Source: Nipponacmea schrenckii (Eukaryota > Mollusca > Gastropoda > Lottiidae). Taken from it: DNA of 64,000 bases. The notes under the pieces were generated by a model that was given only the letters and a program-made list of their open reading frames with translations, did not search any database and was not told the origin of the DNA. The DNA is taken from contig JAUJPP010000007.1 of the NCBI GenBank assembly GCA_030562195.1, positions 32,547,769 through 32,611,768 on the forward strand. Direction: 5' to 3'. Shown piece by piece: positions 26,101 to 31,160 of the stretch. Made by a program: the position numbers and the translations under genes. The first letter of the stretch is position 1. Every line of letters begins with the position of its first letter.

Positions 26101-27128
26101 TATTATCGTTATACAGCAAAAGTTCACGTAACCGATTTTTCGTTCTGCCCATTTAGACTTTGCGTTACCGACACACGAACGATCGTTTCTTTCGCGTCAA
26201 AATTCGAGGCCTGTAATTGTCCTCGTGTCCTTCTAGTTGCTAGGTCAGAGGTGTTGTAATATAAAACCATGGGTGTGGATCTGATATGTGTCAGTTTTCT
26301 GTTGTTCCATGCGAAAAATTTATTCCCTTGAAAAATAATTTGTTTATATAAATTACAGACTGGTGCTATCAGTAGAGATTTTGATAAAATAGTCAACAGT
26401 TCAGATTCTGAAAATTCTGATGACAATGTTCCTGCTTTAATAAAAGGTAATTAATTATAAATTATTATTAGCAACAGTCATAATTAGGTTCATGTCATCC
26501 TATGATCTTTAAACCTTTTCGTACAATGGGTATTCATTGCGTTATTTGCTTGATTACATAAAGTGGTTGTGAGTTCTGATGTTATTGTCCTGTAAATGTC
26601 TGATGACCATTAATAGGTTATTTTCACTCATGATTCCATTAGACTCAGTTGTAAATGGGTACGGTTAATCTGGGAAAGATTTATACAAAGAAGATTGCCA
26701 GTTGATAGAAAGGATCCTCAAAAAGATGACCCATGTGTTAATATGATACTAATGTATTAGTAATAAGCTGATATATGGATCACAGAACTTTTCTTGAAAG
26801 AGTGAAAAAACCTTCATTCTTCTTCTTATATTTCATGTTTTTCATCCCGATTCCAGACCATAAAACAAAATTTGCAAATTATCTTCAAATGTGATTTCTG
26901 CCCTTTTAAAAAACAGCAGATACCTGTAAATGGTTCAGTAACTTAAACAAAAAGATTTTATTTTTTTCAGGTAAAAAAGCAAAGCTACCAACTACGGGTC
27001 CAGAAGTGAAATATCGTAGTCCTTATATGGAAGACAATGACAGTAGTCATACAAGTGATAGTTTAGTATTAGACAGTGAAGATGAAAAAATGGAAGATGA
27101 ATTTAATTACTTTGAATACAGGAGTTAA
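1238..27128 (+). CDS. TDRD12: TDRD12 orthologue (Tudor/DEAD-like helicase/CS protein), 5' end outside window
   Basis: This is a cytoplasmic germline protein. In mouse, TDRD12 acts in secondary piRNA biogenesis with PIWI proteins and TDRD1, and the insect Yb family is related. I placed 43 coding exons with GT-AG borders in continuous phase (4,618 nt, about 1,538 residues plus stop); exon coordinates are given in the domain entries below. Residue numbers count from the first whole codon here (1239). Order: acidic linker 1-130, helicase about 131-530, CCCH finger 540-559, Tudor A about 584-790, Tudor B about 818-1064, ARM-like helices 1065-1365, CS 1366-1457, acidic tail 1458-1538. Human TDRD12 is about 1,180 residues in full, so this protein is considerably longer even without its N-terminus. 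The N-terminal Tudor domain expected from the family would lie upstream of position 1. Introns are short to medium (about 90 bp to 2.8 kb) and rich in transposable elements. The family call rests on helicase, Tudor and CS occurring together in this order. Confidence 0.9.
2244..3346 (+). repeat. Divergent full-length copy of the ATACGCCCAC family
   Basis: It starts with 'tttttatacgccca' (2244-2257). It ends with a GCTGCCA...GGGCGTAT terminus near 3307-3330, followed by 'gctatctttt', which matches the 3' end of the copies at 42122 and 31917. The interior is strongly diverged and carries a TG microsatellite. It lies in a TDRD12 intron. Short ORFs across the TG run are not genes. Confidence 0.55.
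2261..2314. repeat. (TG)n microsatellite
   Basis: TG dinucleotides are interrupted by 'tatttatgta'. The tract sits just inside the head of the divergent ATACGCCCAC copy. Confidence 0.95.
3812..4060. repeat. Dispersed repeat, copies near 3812, 13805 and 49212
   Basis: The segment reads approximately 'aaagtctcaaaaatggtcaa', later 'caggtgccatggct', then 'ggtttatagagattctgttg' and 'catagtt'-like sequence. A clearly related segment lies at 13805-13940, and a shorter one at 49212-49250 ('caaaatctcaaacttggttg'). The family is unidentified and no coding capacity was seen. Confidence 0.5.
4951..5082. repeat. Short tandem repeat of a GAACTGTGTTTT-like unit
   Basis: About nine degenerate units of 14-16 bp alternate 'gaactgtgttttgaa' and 'gaaactgttttgaactgtg'. 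The array lies immediately upstream of the acceptor of the exon at 5092, where the usual polypyrimidine tract is replaced by the end of this repeat. Confidence 0.8.
5306..5710 (+). repeat. Fragment of the ATACGCCCAC family (long-unit subfamily)
   Basis: 'tgtgggcgtatattgtggac' is followed by two degenerate internal units containing 'gttattgcccttgttcttga' and, near 5650, 'caaggatgaaccctattgaa'. These are the same unit phrases seen in the 31.2-34.0 kb array. It lies in the intron just before the first helicase exon. A weaker remnant follows at about 6430-6520. Confidence 0.65.
5786..9991 (+). CDS. TDRD12: TDRD12 exons 5-13: DEAD-like helicase core
   Basis: Exons are 5786-5974, 6242-6376, 7103-7204, 7592-7636, 7802-7993, 8440-8568, 8838-8958, 9270-9415 and 9854-9991. 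The first contains a Q-motif-like VQAYSWPAI and Walker A SPSCTGKT (residues 161-168). Motif Ia lies in PIVLILVSSWKKAQ, and Ib-like TPNCLLRML follows. Motif II reads VIDDGE (273-278) where DEAD-box proteins have V-L-D-E-A-D. Motif III is SSQ (315-317) in place of SAT. Motif IV is KIMIFTSEVEDVE. Motif V is VCTDECIANLSI (435 on). The motif VI region is HYDHPESKTKFGVR (454-467) rather than HRxGRxxR. ATP binding looks intact by Walker A, but hydrolysis or unwinding is doubtful on these substitutions. The exon at 8838 has a weak upstream tract, so its start is slightly less certain. Confidence 0.88.
8976..9225 (+). repeat. Possible tRNA-derived SINE
   Basis: A poly-T run is followed by 'ggggtagctcagtttgttag', which resembles the A box of a tRNA promoter, and about 30 bp later by 'gaatttaaaccct', a weak B-box-like match. 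Similar 'poly-T, atctt(a/g)atctgg' sequence occurs at 36049-36075. It lies in a TDRD12 intron. The boundaries are approximate. Confidence 0.4.
10107..10180 (+). repeat. Short head fragment of the ATACGCCCAC family
   Basis: 'tttttatacgtctacatgaa' followed by 'atgtggagcatatattg' is a mutated palindromic head. Only the head and a little flanking sequence remain. It is intronic. Confidence 0.6.
10342..10971 (+). CDS. TDRD12: TDRD12 exons 14-15: CCCH-type zinc finger
   Basis: Exons 10342-10403 and 10872-10971 are joined in phase 2/1. The joined product reads FCSYVKAFGKCSNHLRCTFRH. Cysteines at 540, 549 and 555 and histidine at 559 give C-X8-C-X5-C-X3-H spacing, the exact arrangement of RNA-binding CCCH fingers. 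The intron falls inside the finger, directly after the second cysteine codon. The remainder (PETDHSDDKINPNLPICG) is a short acidic linker to the first Tudor domain. The position directly after the helicase fits an RNA-contact role, which is inference. Confidence 0.82.
10620..10850 (+). repeat. SINE-like repeat, copy A
   Basis: It shares its body ('ctgtgcactacagactctgc', then 'ggaaatagcaaaa' and 'ctaatgctactattcc') and its tail ('cataaggtgcagaagagtag', 'gacataaaactc') with the repeats at 15931, 18180 and 22288. The head is missing or diverged. It is intronic in TDRD12. Confidence 0.7.
11486..14329 (+). CDS. TDRD12: TDRD12 exons 16-22: extended Tudor domain A
   Basis: Exons are 11486-11645, 12057-12114, 12508-12565, 12710-12799, 13469-13531, 13681-13742 and 14200-14329. 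The first reads MKILRVIDASHYYARLLEVR, the N-terminal staphylococcal-nuclease-like strand pattern of extended Tudor domains. VGDICATNDSNNQYHRVKI then leads to the core VQYIDYGTQKDV (676-687) and FLPPTLKSYPPQA. Two cage tyrosines (678, 681) and the DYG turn are present. The asparagine that normally follows DYG is threonine (683). The C-terminal half (CLYDLINDIIIDGRIVL, LGNTIWVDPLAQREYL) completes the SN-like fold. The role expected from the family is binding dimethylarginine or unmodified Arg-Gly motifs on PIWI partners. Confidence 0.82.
14810..18572 (+). CDS. TDRD12: TDRD12 exons 23-29: extended Tudor domain B
   Basis: Exons are 14810-14892, 15404-15523, 16238-16360, 16826-17001, 17297-17382, 17885-18028 and 18483-18572. 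An acidic patch (QEEENETEILPE) precedes YHDVYVTSVDHPGRFHIQKI. LPSLGDYCLAPYHDDQEHRW then leads into the strongest Tudor match of the gene: WYRSKVIEI, then VKVFYVDYGDPDSVEF (914 on) and LKYLPRKYRTLPHQAIEC. Tyrosines 918 and 921 are kept, and the residue after DYG is aspartate (923) where arginine-binding extended Tudors have asparagine. The following LLWDLSRYITKEYKPMVAQ and VLGSYVYEVKLYD match the second half of the SN-like fold. An aromatic- and Pro-containing linker (NLFPKMRSYPDSF) ends the block. Confidence 0.87.
15931..16145 (+). repeat. tRNA-type SINE, copy B
   Basis: The head 'gctgctgtggctcagtatgt' resembles a tRNA A box and is followed by 'ggtccagcaagggttg'. The body includes 'ttttcagccctgttttccc', and the tail 'cataaggtgcagaagagtag' plus 'gacgtaaaactccattc' is shared with the copies at 10620, 18180 and 22288. 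It is intronic in TDRD12. Confidence 0.65.
18180..18345 (+). repeat. SINE-like repeat, copy C (5' truncated)
   Basis: It carries the shared body ('caacaattggagatcacaaa', 'taggctaacgttgctgtcct') and tail ('cccataagatgcagaagggt', 'aaaaactccattc'). The tRNA-like head is absent. It is intronic in TDRD12. Confidence 0.65.
18754..23876 (+). CDS. TDRD12: TDRD12 exons 30-39: ARM-like helical repeat block
   Basis: Exons are 18754-18815, 19408-19536, 20168-20228, 20545-20609, 21113-21188, 21413-21465, 21859-21984, 22170-22245, 22719-22819 and 23724-23876 (residues 1065-1365). The whole stretch is alternating amphipathic helices with Armadillo/HEAT-like signatures. Examples are PVIQEQAAECMARLAQQE, NQIQCFMLQTLSVLLQDNQ and HNTQEAAIQFLSSLSLWD. 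Each is preceded by a helix ending in a leucine cluster (SICDLLEVTES, IASQLLLESTN). Such folds usually bind peptides or proteins. Human TDRD12 is not usually annotated with a domain between its second Tudor and the CS domain, so this may be a lineage-specific expansion or an unannotated conserved region. The final exon ends in a flexible Pro/Asn linker. Confidence 0.75.
19618..19966. mobile_element. Possible MITE with degenerate inverted ends
   Basis: The left end 'gggtttccactagttaaatt' (19620 on) is partly complementary to the right end '...attctcaatgaaaacgc' (about 19945-19961). The interior repeats short blocks in both orientations ('aactcagctggctttt' and 'aaagctggctttaaagctagc'). No clear target duplication was found. 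It is intronic in TDRD12 and the boundaries are uncertain. Confidence 0.3.
20370..20469 (-). mobile_element. 5'-truncated retroposed 3' end with 10-bp target duplication
   Basis: The 10-bp direct repeat 'gagaacattt' at 20370-20379 and 20460-20469 brackets an 80-bp insert that begins with poly-T. Read on the minus strand, the insert ends with an AATAAA signal, about 14 nt of spacer and then poly-A. This is the signature of a target-primed retroposition of a short transcript 3' end. The same 3' terminus recurs at 25692-25727. Confidence 0.65.
22033..22080 (+). repeat. Solo palindromic head of the ATACGCCCAC family
   Basis: 'atgcccacatgaatatgtgg' followed by 'acgtatattgg'. Only the hairpin head is left. 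It is intronic in TDRD12. Confidence 0.65.
22288..22612 (+). repeat. tRNA-type SINE, copy D (most complete)
   Basis: The head contains 'tagctgcagtggttctgtg' and a good B-box match, 'gggttcaatcc' (about 22347-22357), typical of a tRNA-derived pol III promoter. The body carries 'gacaataaattgagaccctg', 'gctacagactattcacttta' and 'ggaaatcacaaaaagagtat'. The tail carries 'ttggtgcagaagagaaggac' and 'ataaacctccattc'. It is the best reference copy for the family in this window. It is intronic in TDRD12. Confidence 0.75.
22857..23115. mobile_element. 259-bp MITE-like inverted repeat
   Basis: The ends are CAGTTA and TAACTG. The two arms of about 75 bp are imperfect reverse complements. Blocks shared between the arms include 'ggccattttgaat'/'attcaaaatgggc', an ATTCATC-like block, and 'ccaatcaaatttctccc'/'gggagaagaaatttgattgg'. 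The central part is AT-rich. No clear target duplication was seen. It is intronic, 37 bp after the exon ending at 22819. Confidence 0.75.
23330..23670. repeat. Tandem repeat with ACATTTATGGT units
   Basis: About three 85-bp higher-order units are built from 'attacatttatggtta', 'atgattattacat' and 'attacaattatggttgattt'. It lies in the intron before the exon at 23724. Confidence 0.85.
24281..24386. repeat. Local tandem duplication
   Basis: The phrase 'ataaacaccaataatgctat' followed by 'tctgcagtatatat' and 'agctttacca' occurs twice. The second copy ends just before the acceptor of the CS-domain exon at 24401. Confidence 0.85.
24401..24769 (+). CDS. TDRD12: TDRD12 exons 40-41: CS (p23-like) domain
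   Basis: Exons are 24401-24517 and 24610-24769. The product begins MPPVNWSQSSYKVRVTVNAP and continues through a strand-turn-strand pattern with SIQFKARLENREYGMDLELF and IDIIGNRAQLILNKYTKG to WSRLLKYKHK. The pattern VNWxQ, V-x-V-x-V and WxRL is the classic CS/p23 beta-sandwich, as found in Hsp90 co-chaperones and at the C-terminus of TDRD12 proteins. It probably mediates chaperone or partner contacts, by family analogy. The TIR element at 25075 interrupts the following intron. Confidence 0.87.
25068..25574 (-). CDS. Transposon-encoded zinc-finger ORF (168 aa, truncated)
   Basis: The start is the ATG at 25574-25572. The product opens MAQPNRKPESVTVKTFNKW and has a CxxC pair (C41, C44) followed by H86 and H92 in a LRHIKSDGLHD context. 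This C2-H-X5-H layout resembles the N-terminal finger of hAT-derived ZNF862/KIAA1586-like proteins. The last residues (FEACN) and the stop are read through the terminal inverted repeat and target duplication. The ORF has therefore lost its natural C-terminus, and no transposase catalytic core is present. Either it is the N-terminal remnant of a transposase or the cargo of a non-autonomous element. The superfamily is not certain. Confidence 0.55.
   Translation of the reverse strand: MAQPNRKPESVTVKTFNKWSFNKDFKIVEIGDGGNIEKLECKVCSTHLSDIRKEANRPGIKGAVMSGIQNYSDGVSCVHKGNILRHIKSDGLHDWAKRTFVCDISNCWKQTLTRHLPTYHTPLNDVTDSRNRSVSRTFESEPNYRLRDENYRQRFFVYAGEANFEACN
25075..26213 (-). mobile_element. 1.14-kb TIR element with 6-bp target duplication (hAT-like)
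   Basis: The left end is CAGGCCTCGAAATTTG and the reverse complement of the right end is CAGGCCTCGAATTTTG, 15 of 16 identical. TAATTG flanks the element directly on both sides (25069-25074 and 26214-26219). Subterminal copies of a GGTTACGTGA-like motif in both orientations (for example 'cacgtaaccgat' near 25134, 'cggttacgtgaatcggttac' near 25180) may be transposase-binding sites. The interior holds the minus-strand zinc-finger ORF and a nested poly-T insertion. It lies in the TDRD12 intron between the CS domain and the acidic tail. CA-GG ends fit hAT-like elements, but those usually make 8-bp duplications. Confidence 0.75.
25687..25728 (-). mobile_element. Nested short retroposed 3' end
   Basis: Poly-T is followed by 'attaataatattttattgac', bracketed by 'gtaac' on both sides. 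On the minus strand it reads AATAAA...AATAAAAAAA, nearly identical in its last 25 bp to the insert at 20380-20459. It sits inside the TIR element at 25075-26213. Confidence 0.45.
26359..27128 (+). CDS. TDRD12: TDRD12 exons 42-43: acidic C-terminal tail
   Basis: Exons are 26359-26446 and 26971-27128. The tail is Ser/Asp/Glu-rich (NSSDSENSDDNVP, then MEDNDSSHTSDSLVLDSEDE and FNYFEYRS) and ends at TAA 27126-27128. There is a short basic patch, GKKAKLP, at the second junction. Several S-D/S-E-x-E contexts would suit casein kinase 2, which is inference. No fold is expected. Confidence 0.85.
26614..26740 (+). repeat. Dispersed repeat paired with 60285-60400
   Basis: 'gttgtaaatgggtacggtta' followed by 'atctgggaaagattta' and later 'aaggatcctcaaaa'. 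The copy at 60285 has 'gctgtaaatgggtacagata', 'atctaggaaagatta' and 'aaaaggatcct'. It resembles the body of a SINE, but no pol III boxes were seen here. Confidence 0.6.
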
Positions 27129-27544
27129 GAATTTTCCATAAAAGAGGATAAAATGGATTCTCAGGGATTGTTTTTGTATGAAATCCTACAACTTCGCTGC
27201 TGCATCCTTATCACCATGTTTTGTTACAGATCTTCTTAGTTCATTCATCATTGAAGTTATGACCAGGGCTGTTAATTTGGCCCTATAGCCCGGACATGAC
27301 CGGCAATCATGTCAGCGAGGTTAAAAAAAAAAATATAGATTAAATTACCCAACAAATCACCTTTAGTTAATGAGATTCCACGCACTACTGGTCAATTTAT
27401 TTTTATACACCCACATTTGTCGTCCCTCATATCTGTCAGTCCGTCCACAATTGCTCGTAAATATTTTATTTAAGGCGAGTTGATTTGTACCACGTGATGA
27501 TACTCGGCCTTTTAAAGCGTATTGATACAATTTGCTTAAATAAA
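27129..27544 (+). other. Probable TDRD12 3' UTR
   Basis: This is the sequence after the stop. Candidate polyadenylation signals are ATTAAA at 27339-27344, after an A-rich run, and AATAAA at 27539-27544. A head fragment of the ATACGCCCAC family lies inside it at about 27396-27475, so the nearer signal may be the true one. Confidence 0.4.
27396..27475 (+). repeat. ATACGCCCAC-family head fragment
   Basis: 'tttttatacacccacatttg', then 'tcagtccgtccacaattgct' and 'cgtaaatat', as in the heads of the 31.2-kb array but with the second half of the hairpin deleted. Confidence 0.6.
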
Positions 27545-28276
27545 AAGGCCTTAAATGTATCCAATCAGTGATCTCATAACCCTCTGATGAATTAAAAAAT
27601 GGCAGCCTCCATTTAATCAATGTTTTTATTAATTCAAAAATAAGCTTTCTATCGAATGTCTGAGCGAAAACTGGAAAAAATTGACGCAGATAACAAAGAC
27701 ATAGTCTAAGATTGATTATACATTGTTTATTAAAATTCCAAATAATAATTTTCAGTGAATTTTGGTAATTTTCTCAGAAAATATCAGAGAAGATAGTGTA
27801 TATATTTCAAATGCCAAAAATCCTTAAAAAGACATTTTAAGAAGACATGCAATTGAAAAATATTATTTTGAATATTTAAAGGCCAGAAATATTTCTGTAT
27901 TTCATATTTCTTTTGGTGTTTTATTTCTTCTATAAAAAACTGTGTTTGTTTTAATCGTGATGTAATTATATGTATTAGATACATGAAATCCTTTTACTTC
28001 CATGTAAAACTTGTACAATTTTGTGTTTATCAAGATGGCAAATGTAACATTAAGTGCCTTTAAAGGGATGAATTTTACAAGTTTAATTATGTTCTGCAAT
28101 TTTGAATTGCTCTTAATTTTGTTGGTTATTTTAGCAGAAATCCCTCAGATAGAGGATTGTTTATTTGTTTATTACGTATTTCGATGATTCAGGACAAAAC
28201 ATATTGTACTTTTATTATTGCCTTTTTACTTCATGTAAAATATATATCAAAGCATCAGTTACACAGTAATATCAAT
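27545..28276. other. Intergenic, nothing recognised
   Basis: AT-rich sequence downstream of TDRD12. The ORFs over it are short and without recognisable features. Confidence 0.6.
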
Positions 28277-28501
28277 CATTTTTGGGAATGAAAAGCACTT
28301 TAGACAGTAGTGCAAAGTGTGCACTCTCGCATTCTTTGACCTCAACCTGGTCATCCATATTCTGCCATAAAATTATGCTAGTCTCTAACACCCACTCGGA
28401 GATTGTGTAAACCTGGTGGCCTGGATGACGAGATTGCGGTCAATGAGAGTGAGATTGCGCACTTAGCACTTCCGTCTAAACTGCATTTTATTCCCAAAAT
28501 G
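28277..28501. mobile_element. 225-bp MITE-like inverted repeat
   Basis: The arms are about 80 bp and the left one is about three-quarters identical to the reverse complement of the right. Matching blocks are 'ttttgggaatgaaaagcac' with 'tgcattttattcccaaaa', 'tttagacagtagtgc' with 'gcacttccgtctaaa', and 'tgacctcaacctggtcatcc' with 'ggatgacgagattgcggtca'. The centre is unpaired. It is intergenic. Confidence 0.7.
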
Positions 28502-29312
28502 GACTCAGACCACAAAAACATTTTATGCTTATGATTGTATACGAATTTAGTCCGCTCTATTTTAGAAATTCTCTTTCTCCCTTCCTTTGGGGGTTTTTGC
28601 ATGCCCATTTTGGACTAATTTTTGGTCTAGATTTGAAATTTGATGTCTGAAATTGCATTTTCTTTCAGAATTTCTGAAATAATGAGAAATTTAATTGGCG
28701 GAAGGTTATTTCTAAAAATAGTGGTTTTGTGTGCAGTGACAGTCAAGCGGATGTTGATAAAATGTAGTGGTTTACTTTCATTTTGTTTAGTTCAAAATTT
28801 TCATGGTCATGCTATATTGAAATTTTGTACAGAAACCAAGTATTTGTCAGGCTTTCATGTGACATATAAGAAAGTTTTCAATGAGATTTCTGGAAAAAGT
28901 TATGGAAGGTGGAATTTCGTGAGTTAACATTGAAAGAGATGGCAAATGAATTGGTTGACTGAGTTCACATGGTTGAAAGTACTGTGTATCGTGAAAGAAA
29001 TACAACGACGAAAAACTAAATAGCTCCAATTTAATAAATTTGTTATATCCTCTTGGAGTAAAATTATTACTGAACCTAAAAAAGGTCAAGACATAATGCA
29101 CAGGATCGTTTATTACTGATATATTAAGCTGATTGTGCAAGTGGTAGGAAAAGTAAACAAACTCCGGGTGTCTTACCTTTATTTTTATTATACAAATCAG
29201 GCGACCGGCAAAAATCTCAAATGTTGTTTTTCTGTAATTTCAATATTTTTTTCAAGTGAAAAAAATTTAAATAAACGTTTATGAAGGAAATAAAACAAAC
29301 AAATTTTTCATT

Positions 29313-29325
29313 GGGGGGGGGGGGG
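29313..29325. repeat. Poly-G homopolymer (13 G)
   Basis: Thirteen consecutive G in an AT-rich setting, followed by 'tcattcgggg'. The length may be a sequencing or assembly artefact. Confidence 0.9.
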
Positions 29326-29356
29326 TCATTCGGGGAACTCTTTAATAGACTATCTT

Positions 29357-29522
29357 GTTCACACGCACCTGTGTAGTCGGAAACTTGCTGACTCTATTCC
29401 CAGCCTCTGATAGCTATTGGACAGATATGGCTCCCCTAGCCATATCTGTCCAAATAGCTATCAGAGGCTGAGAAGAGAGTCAGCAAGTTTCCGACTAGTA
29501 CCTGTGGTGAAAGCGTGTGAAC
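29357..29522. mobile_element. Long near-perfect palindrome (foldback hairpin, 5-nt loop)
   Basis: The innermost stem GGACAGATATGGCT (29419-29432) pairs exactly with 29438-29451 across the loop CCCCT. Outward, the pairing continues almost without break through 'cagcctctgatagctatt' and 'tagtcggaaacttgctgact'. A diverged patch follows, and GTTCACACGC/GCGTGTGAAC closes the ends. The arms are about 76 and 85 nt. It may be a foldback transposon or a hairpin-RNA source. Confidence 0.9.
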
Positions 29523-31160
29523 TATTCAGCTCTAGCAAGCCGAAAAGTTTTAATAGTTAGATGGTAAAACTATTGATGAATGAGCTGAATGGTAAGAAAA
29601 TGATTTTGGATCAAGTCCTACAGTTGTAATTGATCAATGAGGTAGTGGGAGGAATACTTGCTACATTTCATCTATTCGTGTTAAATAGGCAATTTGGTTG
29701 TAAATGTTCCGTCCGGACAAGATGAACGAAATCTGATGAAAGGGATTATCGGTAAAGACGATGTTTGCTAACTTTCAAAACTTGCCAACTCTCGGATCAA
29801 CATAACACACCTTTTATACATTCCTTCTGTGTCACAAACTTTTTCTTGTAGACATTTTCATGTAATATGTCGCCCCTGTCTGTCAGTCCATTTGGTATGT
29901 AGGCTTTTATCCACAAGATCTTTGACAAATTTGAATTTGGGTATGATTCGATAAATAATTCCCGATTTTTAACACTATAATGTCGATATATAACATTTTT
30001 GAATGCTATAGTTGTCAGATTTGTATATGAAAATATAATATAATATATAATTCGTAATATTAGGGATGAGTTTAAATTTGAGCATTATCATGCAAATTTA
30101 CAGTTACAGTCCTAGATGTACTGAAAGATTATTCCGGGAGTCCCTTTAAACGACCAACCGTATATTTCATATAGACCACATTATATTAGCTTTCTATTAG
30201 TTTAACTTATTGGTCAATTTAAGTAAGACTGGGCAAACAATCGTATCTTTCACTGATTATACTGACTGTCCTGTTTCAAATCCTTGGGCTATTTCTGTAA
30301 AGTAAATATAAATTTATGCAAAATACAAAACAGTTCTTTTTTTATAATCATCCATAACATGATAAATTATACTTGTATGGCACAGCTCTTGTCAGTGACA
30401 TGGCCCACTTACTATGACAAAATGAGTGTTATGTTGTCCACATAACATGGCATTAACCTTTGACCCAATGCAGTTGCAGCCGGGTTGAACGATGGTGTAT
30501 ACGATTTGAAATTTTATATGATAAAGTATATCATAATTATGTATCACTATCACAAACATGAATATCATTATAATTGTGTATTGACCATGGTGGCTATGAT
30601 ATGCCTTAGCATTCAGCTAATTCAAGCTAATGCTTGATCCGTTCATAAAATAATAGCAAATTAATGTTATAGCATTTAATTAAGCATCCTTGATCTTATT
30701 TAATGAAAACTCATCATTGTTATCTCAAGGTTGTCCCATAACAAGACTTGGCGGCAAATTTTATCGATCGCCGTATTGTAGATTTATTTACTATCTATAT
30801 AGATATGAGAGACTATCTAAAGGTATAGGGTATTTATTCATGAATATTTATATCACTTGAATAAATGGATAGTTTTTGTTACGGAATGGTAACAATGTAG
30901 ATCTATATTTTAGTCATACTAGTTAATCAATTTTAAGTGTAGCAAATTATTGTTTGGAGATACTATTAAAGGTGAGTTACGCCTAATTATAAGTTAATGG
31001 CAAGATGAGGTATTTATAAGACTTAAAGAGGTATGTATGTGTATCAAGGAAACTTTTAACATCAATTTGCACCATTCCAATTTTCAATCAGAAATCTGGT
31101 TCCTGCTATTTCATTAAAAATTAGTTGGATGACGTCATTATTTGCAACTGGTCAAATGTG
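29523..31160. other. Intergenic, nothing recognised
   Basis: AT-rich single-copy-looking DNA. A weak ATACGCCCAC-family remnant ('gtcgcccctgtctgtcagtc') lies near 29870. Confidence 0.55.
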
